Shown here piece after piece: positions 42,643 to 53,900 of a stretch of 64,000 nt of DNA; positions within the stretch are counted from its first letter, which is position 1; every line of letters starts with the position of its first letter. A program made the position numbers and the translations under genes. The stretch comes from Culex pipiens pallens (Eukaryota > Arthropoda > Insecta > Diptera > Culicidae). Location: contig NC_068938.1 of NCBI RefSeq assembly GCF_016801865.2, positions 130,724,689 through 130,788,688 on the forward strand, given 5' to 3'. The notes under the pieces were generated by a model. The model was given only the letters and a program-made list of their open reading frames with translations. It was not told the DNA's origin and did not search any database.

Positions 42643-44647
42643 CATAGATTATTAATTACCTAGATGTCTCACTTCGTCATTTTTTCATACATCCAGTTGG
42701 CGACACCCCTTTAGCGCTCCGAGCGCCACCACAGTCAAGTTACAGGTACTAATTTGGGTAAACAAATCATAGTACTCTGTGCACTTGCCGATTGTTTTGC
42801 TTTTGAAAAAAACTGTCACCCAATTTGGTTCAACACGCGTTTGAACAATCTGTTTTTTTTATATAATTTATCCCCGCGTAATCGTGAAAAATTTTCGGCC
42901 TGCAGGGCAAGTGGCAAAGGCAGTAGCAGTGAAGACTCTGGCCATAATAAAGGAACTGACAAGGGTCATATCTTCAAGCCGATCGCGACTCCCCTGGGGG
43001 GAAATCTTCAGGTTTGCGTCAATCCCCGGCCAGAGGCAGAGGGTGGTAGAGGCAAAACCGGCGGTGGAGCGGGGCTTAGGAGAAGGAACGTTGGCGAAGA
43101 AAAAGCCGTTGCGGAGGCCCGAAGCAAGCAGGTGTTTTGACAAGGCACCGAAGTTCCCGTAGCGTGACAATCATCCTCCGTATCGGCTTTCTCCCGGTTT
43201 GGTCTCAAATATTGATCTTTTAAACTTGCTAACCCTGCACTCGATCATGACCACCTTTATCAACATTTAATTTGGCCTCGCACGATAATTTACAGGGAAA
43301 AAACCAGTAAGTAAAGACTTGTTTTAAATTGTGTTCTTAAAAGTATCTGACTTGGGTGTTTCTTTTCAGTGGCCTCTCAAAGTCGGTACAGGACGTCGAC
43401 AAGGTGCTCCTTAAAAACACCTAAACTCCCATGCTCGAGAAAAAGGGGGAATTTGTATGGAAATTCCCCCTTTTTATCGAGCTTGGGAGTTTTGGTGATA
43501 ATCTAGCGGCCAAGAACATTTCTGTGGGGTAGTCGAGTCTGCAGAAGTCGATCCAGTAGTTCACCGACTTGGCGATCAACATTAGCTAAACTACCCAAAA
43601 ATTGCATTGTGATGTCCAACAAGCAGGGCTTGACATCAGTCAGGACATCGTCGCATCCAACAGTATCCGCGAATCTCCGCAACTGGATACTGCCCCTAAT
43701 AAGCTGGACATTCTAGTTTCACTAGTCAGTCTGTTCACCAAATTCGCTCTCAATCCCAACGATCTTATGCTGGACGAGTGCTGCCTCCTCCCGAACCAGG
43801 TGCGGATCCCCCAGTTGCAGTTTGTCCCCTCGCGGACCATGATCGCTTCACCGTCACAGTTTAGAAACATACAATAAACATGTTTTAATCGTCTGGAGAA
43901 AGAGGAGCTGTTTCAAAGTCTAGACAAATAAAATTCGATTCGCTTGTTGGATAATCTTTCTATTTGAGTCATGATTATTATATTGAATGCTTCAAAATCA
44001 ATAAAATACTAAAAGAAACCCGTTGCAGCAAAAATCGATGCAATTTTGTTCATCGTTGTGTCCAGCATGTTATAAGATTTAGATTAGACGTGTTCCAATT
44101 TGCCCGACAAATGGGCGACTATTCCGGCAACGGAGGTAGCCACGCAGAGTGGTTCTTGAGGAATTAGGCCCGAAGGAATCTAGAAGCGCCGAAGGTCATC
44201 TAGATCGCTGTGCAGTTTCCTCTTGCCGTGGTTGAATTGGTGACAGGTCCTTCTTAATGAGGCCTGTAAACATTAAATTTTTCCATAAATATTTTTTTCT
44301 GTTATTTCATTCTACTCACTTGCTGACACGTCTTCACTGCGAACACTCCGTGTCGTCGGAGGTTCTGCGCGTGGGATTTTTGGTGGTCGGAAACGCCCGC
44401 AACGGGTTGATCTTGTAGGATCCAACGCTTTGAAGTTGAAATGTTGACAGAAAATAAGCAAAGTTTAAAAGCAGCTGTTGCTACGATGCAACCGTTACAC
44501 TTGAACTGAAACTGGGGAAAACTCACTTTCCCTTTGGAAACATCGAAAAGTAGTACCTGTGAATTGCCACCAGGTGCTATTTTGGCGTGGCGGTAGTGTC
44601 GCCAGCCCCAACAGGGGAGTGGCGTATCTATATATATTTAGTCTATG
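42643..44647 (-). mobile_element. Pack-type transposon candidate, copy 1 (2005 bp)
   Basis: Ends catag..ctatg. It is flanked by the 7-bp duplication gcagaac (42636-42642 and 44648-44654) and sits inside a GATCGGAAGG MITE, whose halves rejoin exactly once it is removed. The terminal 100-150 bp on each side match the element at 61301-62659 (phrases gtggcaattcacaggtacta and ggtgtcgccaactgg), but the interiors are unrelated. The interior has GC-rich exon-like pieces, including a 91-codon frame at 43602-43877 (LDILVSLVSLFTKFALNPND) and a ttttcag acceptor near 43370. A perfect hairpin lies at 43423-43494. No transposase seen. Confidence 0.65.
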
Positions 44648-44925
44648 GCAGAACAAAGGAGAGGGAGCGATTTCTTGGGGCTTTTCTTCACCTTCTCTGG
44701 CTTGCTTTCGCTACCACTGCTGAAAAATTGAAATTTTTGTTGACCGATTTCTTCCGAAGTACATACACCGCAAGAAAAAAATCAAATGGGCAGCAGCGGC
44801 AGCTAAAGCAAGCCAGAGAGGGTGAAGAAAAGCCCCAAGAAATCACTCCCTCTCCTTTGTTCTGCTGTTCGTAAAGCCATTTCTTGACCCCTTTCCTTCC
44901 GATCAGCGTACTAGCCTAATACGTG
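44648..44925. repeat. Two adjoining GATCGGAAGG MITE pieces in opposite orientation
   Basis: 44648-44765 completes the copy broken at 42642. A second, inverted copy missing its first end follows to 44925. The frame at 44587-44874 spans both and is an artefact. Confidence 0.65.
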
Positions 44926-44952
44926 CAATATGTTTGGATTACAAGACGAACT

Positions 44953-45972
44953 TCGGTTTTGCCTTCCTCACGTTACTGAGGAAAGGCTATAAAATCACTC
45001 GAAAAATGAACTTCTCATTTAGATTTCCTAGACCCACCTTCATGTATACCTATCGACTCAGAATCAAATTCTGAGCAAATGTCTGTGTGTGTGGTGGGAT
45101 GTTGATCAAAAAAATGTCACTCGATTATCTCGACATTGGCTGAACCGATTTTGTCCATTTTGGCGTCATTCGATCCGTCTTGAGGTCCCATAAGTCGCTA
45201 TTATGCAGTTTAGTTAAGTACTTCAAAAGTTATGCTAAAAAAATGATTTTAGCAAAAGTCCGGAAGATTGTAAAAAGGGTGGTTTTTGTAAGAAAGTCCG
45301 TCATGCTATACATTTTCAGAAAGGTATTAAAAAGACCTTTCCAACGCGTGCAAGACATTGAAGATCTGACCATTCTATCAAAAGTTATAAGCACTTAAGT
45401 GTAATTTATACGCTTTTTGGAGGCCGGATCTCAGATATGTTGATGAAAACGTTGTCCGGATCTCTCATGCGACCTATCGTTGGATAGGTATTCAAAAAAG
45501 CTTTCCAATGCGTCCAAAACATTGAAGATCTGACAACCCTATCAAAAGTTATAAGCACTTAAGTGTTATTTAAGCACTTTTTCGAGGCCGGATCTCAGAT
45601 ATTTTGATGAAAATGCTGTCCGGATCTCTCATGCGACCTATGGTTGCATAGGTATTCAAAAGACCTTTCCAACGCGTCCAAAACATTGAAGATTTGACAA
45701 CCCTATCGAAAGTTATAAGCACTTCAGAGTTATTTATGTACTTTTTGGAGGCCGGATCTCAGATATTTTGATGGAAACGCTGTCCGGAACTCTCATGCGA
45801 CCTATCGTAGGATGGGTATTCAAAAGACCATTCTAACGCGTCCAAAATATTGAAGATCTGACAACCCTATCAAAAGTTATAAGCACTTAAGTGTTATTTA
45901 CGCACTTTTTGCATTTTGGATAGCACCCTTTAAATGTGAGGAAGGCGCCAACCACCTAATGGTGGATTAAGT
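44953..45972 (-). mobile_element. TTAATCCACC..GGAAGGC element, copy 2, with internal tandem repeats
   Basis: Same ends as 26494-27251 (ttttgccttcctcacg and ggtggattaagt), in opposite orientation. Its centre is expanded by a 164-bp tandem repeat that copy 1 lacks. Confidence 0.7.
45220..45925. repeat. 164-bp tandem repeat, about four units
   Basis: The phrase gaagatctgacaaccctatc recurs at 45361 (variant), 45524, 45688 (variant) and 45852, spacings of 163, 164 and 164. Each unit holds gaggccggatctcagatat and aagttataagcacttaagtg. Small satellite inside a MITE. Confidence 0.85.
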
Positions 45973-46261
45973 CAGGAGTTGGACACTCAGCACGCTGTGC
46001 GTGCTCCGAGGAAAACAGCCGCGCACTGTGCGCACACGCTTCTCACACCCTCGCGCACCATCACGCACCATTATGGAGAAAGAATTTCTCAAAACATGGC
46101 AACACTTCTAGAAACGTCATATTGAGCAATGTTTACAAACCTAGTTACAAACAAACTTGAGCTTGATTGGAGGTCTTCGTGGGACGGAACGGTCCTGCCG
46201 TTTACTTTATTTTAACCACTCGCAGTCCTAGCAACGGTCCATCTCACTGCTTCTCCGGCAA

Positions 46262-46640
46262 TACGGCGTCAAGCTTCGCTATCCTTCAGCGCACCTAAAC
46301 TGGTCGGAATCGTTGGCACTTCGAGCACTTTGTCGTCGGGCTGGACACCGCGCAAGAACTAGTACCAGATGGTGGCGTACACGGCCTCGATCAGTCCGTG
46401 CTGGACGATCATTTTCTCTTCTGGGAGTAGCAGATGGCCAAAAATCAGACCAACCACGCCGCTGATCGCGATGCCACCGTCGCAAGGTTTTGTGTTTTTA
46501 TTCCGTTCCGACAGAGATTAGTGTATCCCTCGGTGTATCTCCTGAACTGGCAAGACGTGAATCTGATGAACAATCCTTGGCTATCCCCGCTATTTTGTTT
46601 TATATTTTCCACGTCTTCCTCTTCCGAATGTGCCAAGTGA
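46262..46640 (-). pseudogene. Broken fragment of an unidentified membrane protein gene
   Basis: Two minus-strand frames join into one message: SEEEDVENIKQNS .. RRYTEGYTNLCRNG, a frameshift, KNTKPCDGGIAISGVVGLIF, then GHLLLPEEKMIVQHGLIEAV, a TAG after TIWY, and FLRGVQPDDKVLEVPTIPTS. The Ile/Gly/Val-rich part could span a membrane. I do not recognise the family. The frameshift and stop mark it as a pseudogene. Confidence 0.45.
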
Positions 46641-47951
46641 TATCTTGAAACGCTAAGAAACTACCTCAGTAACATGGCGCTCGACAGAAACAAATCGAAG
46701 CTGTTCGAATCGGCAAAGTATTCATTTATTAAAATATATTCTATTTATTTTCAACAACTTGCTACATTTCCACTTGCGCTTGACCAGCAATTGATAAAGC
46801 ATGTTCGCCTCTTCCCTAGTTTTAGACCCGCAGACTCTACCCCATCCACTGCACCGGAACGGCCTCCATGACCTGTCTTTCCGTCCACTTTCGTGATAAC
46901 AGCGTTGCTGTCCTTTTCCTCGACCGGCGGTTTTCGTCATCGCCATCACCAGCCTTTTTGACCACATTGATGTACTCGTCGAATTTTGCCACGTTGGCGA
47001 AACTGAAGCTCGTTCCGGGGTGCCAGAGCAGTTAGCTTTGTCATCGATGAAGCGAACCTATACCATATATGGTGTCCTTTACCGGTGGAGCCGGCTGCCT
47101 CTCTAACGCCAGTTCCTCTTCCGTTCGCGGAATTCTAATCCCGGGCCAAGGTCCAAGGGCCAGGTCAGCACATCTCATTGTTAGTAAGCAATCTCTGTTC
47201 TGGCCTCTTATGACATTTCAAAATGAAGTGGTGCCAGTTTGGCAGAAAAAGTGCTGTGACAGCTACGCGCGTGAATTGAGTGCGCGCACACCGCCAGCAC
47301 CATCGCGCACCCAATTTCACCCTGAACACAAACGCTTCCTCCGAAAACCGTGTAGAGAGTCTAACCCCTTGGATTAAGTAACATTTTTTGATACGATGAT
47401 GATAAATATACGAGTGTCATTCCCCTCCGTAACCATCGTGTACGACATGAAATATTTCACCCATCCTCCCTTTCGCATTGTTACCCCCCAAAACTAATCG
47501 CGATCTCCTTTTTGGTGCCTCCTTCTCTTCTCGAACACCTGTCAAAGCTGCCAAAATATGCAAAAAGGATTCGAAGAAAAAGTCCAAGTTCAACACAAAA
47601 AGAAGCCTGCGGCAGGAAAATTCTCGCCAAATTACGTGAAAAACTCGTCGCACCGCTCCGAGTGCTGGTCCGTTCGTCGCCGGAAGTCGTACGGCGCACA
47701 GTAAACCCAGTTCCGTTGGGGTTCATCGCCGAGAAGGTTCCGTTTTCGCCAATTACGTGTTGGGGGTTTGGGGCATCAGGAAGATCGAAAAAAAAGTCAC
47801 AAAATTTCCCGTTGCTCAGCACTACTCATACTCTCCTCGCCAAAAAAACGAAAAGAAAAGCAAAAGTTTGGCGAGTGAAATTGGCGACGACGTCTCGAAG
47901 TTGCGAGGAATTGATTTGGTTTGTTTGAAAAAAGTCGCTTAGTTTTAAGCC
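46641..47951. other. Upstream region of ENTR1 with more coding scraps
   Basis: On the minus strand near 46930-47030 SFSFANVAKFDEYINVVKK reads like protein but is isolated. 47500-47950, just upstream of the ENTR1 start, is denser in G+C and likely contains its promoter and 5' UTR. No TATA box recognised. Confidence 0.35.
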
Positions 47952-50900
47952 ATGGCAAAGGACAACAACAACATCAACCTGACGGATGAACTGGCCAGCG
48001 GAGCTGGCGGTGGCGCAGGTTCGTCATCGTCGGCCGAGGCACTTAAGCAGCACAACAGCAGGCTGGTCAGCGGGGATCAGCAGCCGGATTTGAACGGGAG
48101 GACTAACGGTCAGGGAGGAGGACACTCTGCGGCGGTTGAAGGAACCAGCGAGTCCTCACAGCAGAGGGAGTCGGACGGGGTGGGAGCGATTCACGAGCTG
48201 CCCCGTCGGGAGGAGAATCCGTTTTCCTTCAAGCACTTTCTGAAGCGCGATTCCTCGCTCGGAGCCGGAGCTTCATCCTCAAATGCCGCAGCAGCTAACA
48301 TAAACCACAGCCGGAGTGCGTCCAGCATAAACGGGGGCAACGGAGTGGCCACCGTAACGACCTGCACCGCCACAATTTCGTCATCCCAGCCGTCGACGAG
48401 TGGCGCCTCGCCGTCCAAATCGGCCACGACCAGTTCGCTGCACAACAGCACGAGCACGACCGGGGCCAAACCGAAAATTCCGCAGTTCCAGTCGGTCAAC
48501 ACGCTCAGCAGCGAGTCCAAGATGAAGCGTTCGCCCCGGTTTCCGTCCTTTGATTCGCAGTCCAGCTTGTCGGACTTGGCCGACGACAAGTTTATGGCGG
48601 CGAACATCTACCACAGCCGGAGCAACAACTCGTCATTTAGCTCGGATTACCCGCTGGGCGGGGCCGGGTCGGGAGTTGGCGCGGGAAGCGGCGTAGGGGG
48701 CGGTTCACAGCAGTACGTGCAGCGGTCTTACTCAAACTACGACATGGAGAGTCCGGGGTCGGCCGAGTCCCCGCGACTCGTCGGCTCGCAGAATCTTCAC
48801 AACTCGCCAAACTACGGCGGAGGCGGCCGGAGTCGGGAAAATCTTGCCGCGGGTCATCGCCTTGGTGCGTCTGAGTTTTCCGCGGCGTTGCCCGACTTCG
48901 TCCAAGACCACCTGGTCATGGAGCAGTGGTACAATCAGATGGGTTCCCCGAAAAGTGGCTCCCCAGTTTCGGTAGACTTTGACCATCTGCCAGACTTTGC
49001 CGTCAACAATCTAGAACCGGACGCGACTTCCCGCGGCCACGGCCCCATCATCAACGACATGCCGTTCGACCTGACGGCGGCCGTCGCCGGCCCCAGCAGC
49101 TCCTCGTCCGCCTCACACCGGACAAACCGGACTCCACTGCGCAACACCTCACCGAACGTCCCTCAAAGACGTCCCACGCCGCCGTCGGCGGCCGCCGCTC
49201 CCGATCTCCCACCAGATCTGACCGGCACCGGTAGCTACTTCCGCGACGCCCACTCGCCACCCCCGACTGGATCCACCGCCGACAAAATCCACCGCCTGCC
49301 GGACTTTCTCTCGGACGGGCCCATCCACTCGAGCGGACGGCTGGCGGACGTGACGCAGCACGACACGCCGCCCCACTTTAACTCGCCGGACGCGGACGCC
49401 AGGGCCGAGAACGATCGCCTGAGGCGGGACCTGGACGACAGTCGGCGCGTCGTGGCCGAGCAGGCGCGCCGGATAGCCGAGCTGGAGCGGGCGCTGGAGG
49501 TGGCCAAAAGTAGCGCCCACCGGGTGGAGGGGTTCGAGGAGAATCTGGACAAGAGCTATGTGAGTTGGGGTTTGGGAGCATTGAAGAAATAGTATTGAAA
49601 CTTGTTTTATTTTTAGCTGAGGGCAGCAACTGCGGAATCTCAAGTGCTAAATCTGAGGCAGAAAATGAAGAAGCTGACCGTGAGTACAAATTTAATTTCT
49701 CAAAGTTTTTATCTTAGTGATCTTAGTTTTAAGATGGTAGGGGAAATTTTCTTATGTTTGGCAAGTTAAACATTCGCTCCTAACTCCATTCAACTTGCTG
49801 TTTTTGATTATATACCTAAACAGCTTATTTTGCAAAGCTGTTGATAGAAACTTGCTTGTTCACATTTTATTGAGCTATTTATCACTCTATTTTGGTTGTA
49901 TGCGTTTTGCCTTTCTTACTAAAGAAAGGTATAGGTTTTACTTTAAGGCTGGACGTCATTTTCATCTTTGTAAATATGTCGATTCAGCATGAATTTTCTT
50001 CGGAAAAATCGTCAAAAAATCACACTGCATCGATTTTAGACGCTCTATCGATTCACCTTGACAGAACTCGCCTATCTACAACCCTCGAATTTTGAGAAAA
50101 TAAATTCCGTGGAGTTCGAGTGATGTCCGTGTGTGGTAAATTTTTTGCCAAATTTTGTGTCGCGTAATCCTCGGCTCCCCTATTTTCGATTTTGATTGTT
50201 CCAAGTGCATTTGAAAGCTGGTGTGCTGAACAAGGGTCATTTTGACGTAGACTTACGTCTTTGTCGAAGGTACTGGGGTGTCATTCCAAAAAACCCGGGC
50301 CGAAGGCCCTGGATTACTGCGTCATCCGTCAAACGCTTATATCTTCCTTCCCTCTAATCGAATCGACACGATTTATGTTCCATTCGATTCGAAAATTATT
50401 CAGCAATTTGCTATAAAACTTTCATTGTTGGCAAAATAGTTTAACTATTGAAACAATTGAATGTTTTAAAATGTTTTCAAAATGCACAGATTTTGTAAGC
50501 AAAATGAGCGCTTCCCACTCACGGACGGGAATGTCAAGTACCTATTTTGAGGGGAAAATTATCCGAGCAACGCGACCGAGTGTCGGTCGCGAAAAGGAGG
50601 GGAAGTAGAGGGCCGAAAGGCTATATAAGAACGCGCGCCAGAGCCCATTCTATCATTCACGTCTCAGACGTCGGACCGGCAGCAGCAGCAGCAGGAAAGC
50701 TCAGCCCAGAGCAGCAGCAGCAGGAGAGAGGGACCAGAACTGGAAAAGAAGCGCGCATCGCCTTCTCGTCGTCACCGTCAGCCAGTTGCCTCTCGATGGC
50801 CGGACCGTTTGGATCTTTCGTGGTTGCCGTGGTTCGGAGTTGCCCCACTCCCCGTCCCTCGTCCCACCCGGGACGAGGCATCAACGAGATGAGGCGCGCG

Positions 50901-53900
50901 CCTGCTGCCTTCCGCTGAAGAGCCTCTCGTGATTCAAGCCTTGGTTGTGAAACAACAACTAGCTCGTCGCATTCGCGGCGAGCGCTTCTGAAAGAATTGC
51001 GTCGTGTCCAATTCCAAACTGTTGAAAGAGTTGCCTAACTCCCCGTCTCTCGTCCCACCCGTGATGAGTCGGTGAAATGCCTTTCAGGAACTAGTGTTGG
51101 TCTTCGGGGGTGACGGATTGCACAGCTTTCTGAACCCCTCTCTCCCCCACATTATGGTACCAAATTTTCATTCGGTTCGCGAAAAAATCGTTTTTCGTTT
51201 TTCTCTCCTCCATTCGATGTTTCCATTGTTTAAATAAGGCTTTCTAGTCAAAGATTTACCAACACATTCAAAGTATGGTTACATGACAGTTGAGTTGACT
51301 GGAGTGTTAAGTTCTGTTTTGTCGGGGGGTCCATCTCCCATTTAATATCTTATTCCGTTAATGTATTTCAAGTATCTAGCTAATTCTTCAAAATTAAGAT
51401 ATGGAAAACTCAATGTCCACATCTCAAAACTTTACGTAGTCTACGCCATTCCGGTTATGTCTGTGACATAACTACTTTGACTTTTGAGACCGAATTTCGA
51501 AATATCCATCTGTTTTCGGATGCGGCCAGACTTTTCAACAAAATACACAGTTTTCAAATGAAAATATGGTCAAAATTTTTCATTTTCATATCTTTTATTT
51601 ATCTCAAAAATTGCATTTTTTGAGCTCTACAACCTCCCAAATTTTCATCCAGATCCATAATCTGGTTCTTAAATTCTTAAATTCTAATTAAAAAAAAAAT
51701 TATTGTTATTATTTTTTTTTAACATTGAATTTTATTGTTATTTCTAAATTGCTGATTGTTTGAATTTCTAAATTTCTGCTTTTGATTTCTTAACTTTTTC
51801 AAGCCATGAGTTTTTTAACCCTCGAATTTTTTATACTATTATTTCATTTATTTTGGAATATTAAAGTAATCAGTTATTATTTTTTTATATTTTTTTAAAG
51901 TATCAGTTATTTTTTTAAATTGCAGATTTGAAAAATTGATGTTTTTAGTATTTTTAAATTTCTGAAGTTCTAAATTTTTGCTTTACACTTTTGTTTTTAC
52001 TTTTAAGAATATTTGCTTTATTGAATTTCTAAATATCTGATTATTTTTATTATTGACTGTTACTTCTAGAAAATTAGTGAGAATATGCCAATGAGAAGGA
52101 ATTCGCCTTCCAAACATACAAAAAATTCCGCAGCCGGCTGCTTGAGATTTCAAAAATTTGAGATTGGGTCAAAGTGATTTTTTACGGATTTTACCATTTC
52201 TCAGGTTCTTCTCAATGAAAATGAATTCTTTTGAAAGGGTTGTGTAGGGGACATCTTAAGATGACTTTGCTGAAAAAATCTCGTTCCTAGAACAAATCCT
52301 GTTATTTTGGCAGATGTCTTAATTTGGGGTACGTTTTTGGCCAAAAATGACCTCTCGAAAAATCATTTTTCTAATATTTTTGTTAGAATTGCTCGAAAAC
52401 TACCCAAATGTTTGAAAATATCCACTTCAAACATTGTAGCGTGTCAATACGATTCCCTCGAACAAGAAACACTGTTGGATGACTTGTTTTTACCATATCG
52501 TTGTATTTGAGCATCATTTTAGTTTCATTGGACCCAATGTCACCCCCTCTAAGGGGTGAGATTGGGTCAATTTTCAAACAATTGGCATTTAAGGTAGTGT
52601 TCATCAAAATCCACCGTATTTTGGGAAAATGTTAGTAAACTATCTAAGAAAAAATCTACGTTGAAAGATTTCCGATTTAAATTGAATTTGTTATTAAGAA
52701 AATACTAGAGGTGTATCGTTTTTTGACCCATAGTCACCCCCACTGAATTTTGAATTTGAATTTTATTTTTACTTTTTTAAGGCAGGAAAAGCCACCAAAG
52801 CAGTGGCACCAAAAACCTACTTCTTTTTGTAAACACATAATACAAAACATAAATACATGAGTGACAAAATACAAATAACACGGCTGGATCCAGAGCTCCA
52901 TCTTCGCGAGGAGCTCGGTTGAGCTGGACTCCTACACTCCTGGCTGAATCATCTGAAAAGGAATAAAAGAAAGAAAAGGCAAAGCAGGATCAAATAATTC
53001 AAGGATAAAAAAGAACAAGCAGAGCAACAGTATCAGTTCAATTCAGTTACGAAATGGAAGCAAGAAAAAAGAAAAAAAAAAGAAATTATTATATATGGAA
53101 ATCGTAGGTTTTGAGAAGTTTCTCTAGGATAGCCGGTTCAGACAGGAAATTGGTTAGCTGTTTTTTGAAAATAGATAGGCTTAAGCAATCACCAAACTTG
53201 TTTGAAAAAAAGTTATACAATTGAGCACCTTTAAACGTAATACTTCGTTCGCCAGCTAAAGTTGAAACATTGGGACGCTGTAATGAATCGTGGTTTCTTG
53301 TAAAATGATTATGAGTGGAGGGTTCAAATTTTGTATTACTATGAGTTTGATTTGCTAAACATGAATAAATAAAACAGCATGATTGAATGATGTAAATGCC
53401 TCTTACAGGATAAATATTTTTGAATTTAGTGTACAAATCAACGGAATGACTACGGATTGGCAAGTTAAAGATTATTCTTAAGAATTTGTTCTGAGCAATT
53501 TGAACTTTGTTAATAAGAATGTTACATGCGTTACCCCAAACAGCAGTTATATACGAAAGATGAGAGCTAAACAATGAATGATATATTAACAAAAGGACGC
53601 TTAAAGGTAATTTATGTTTGATTTTATAAATGATTCCAGTTATTTTGTTAAGCTTTAGTAATAATGAATTTATATAAGGTGACCAATTAAGTCTGTTATC
53701 TAAGATAATTCCAAGATATTTGCATTCATCTATGACTTTAACATCAGGAAAACTGTTTTTTGTTAGTGTCAATCTGTTTGGAATGGAACGATTAGAGTTT
53801 TTAATATTTATTATATTTGATTTATTAATATTCAAAGTTAATTTGTTAATTCGGAAATATTCAACAAGAGTTTTGAGATCATCGTGCAAGTTTTTATCAT

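Noticed and set aside
45220..45925. CRISPR array
   Set aside because: The repeats are 164 bp, contiguous without unique spacers, and lie in a eukaryotic MITE.
48191..49689. Minus-strand frames of 138 and 164 codons
   Set aside because: Antisense to ENTR1 exon 1.
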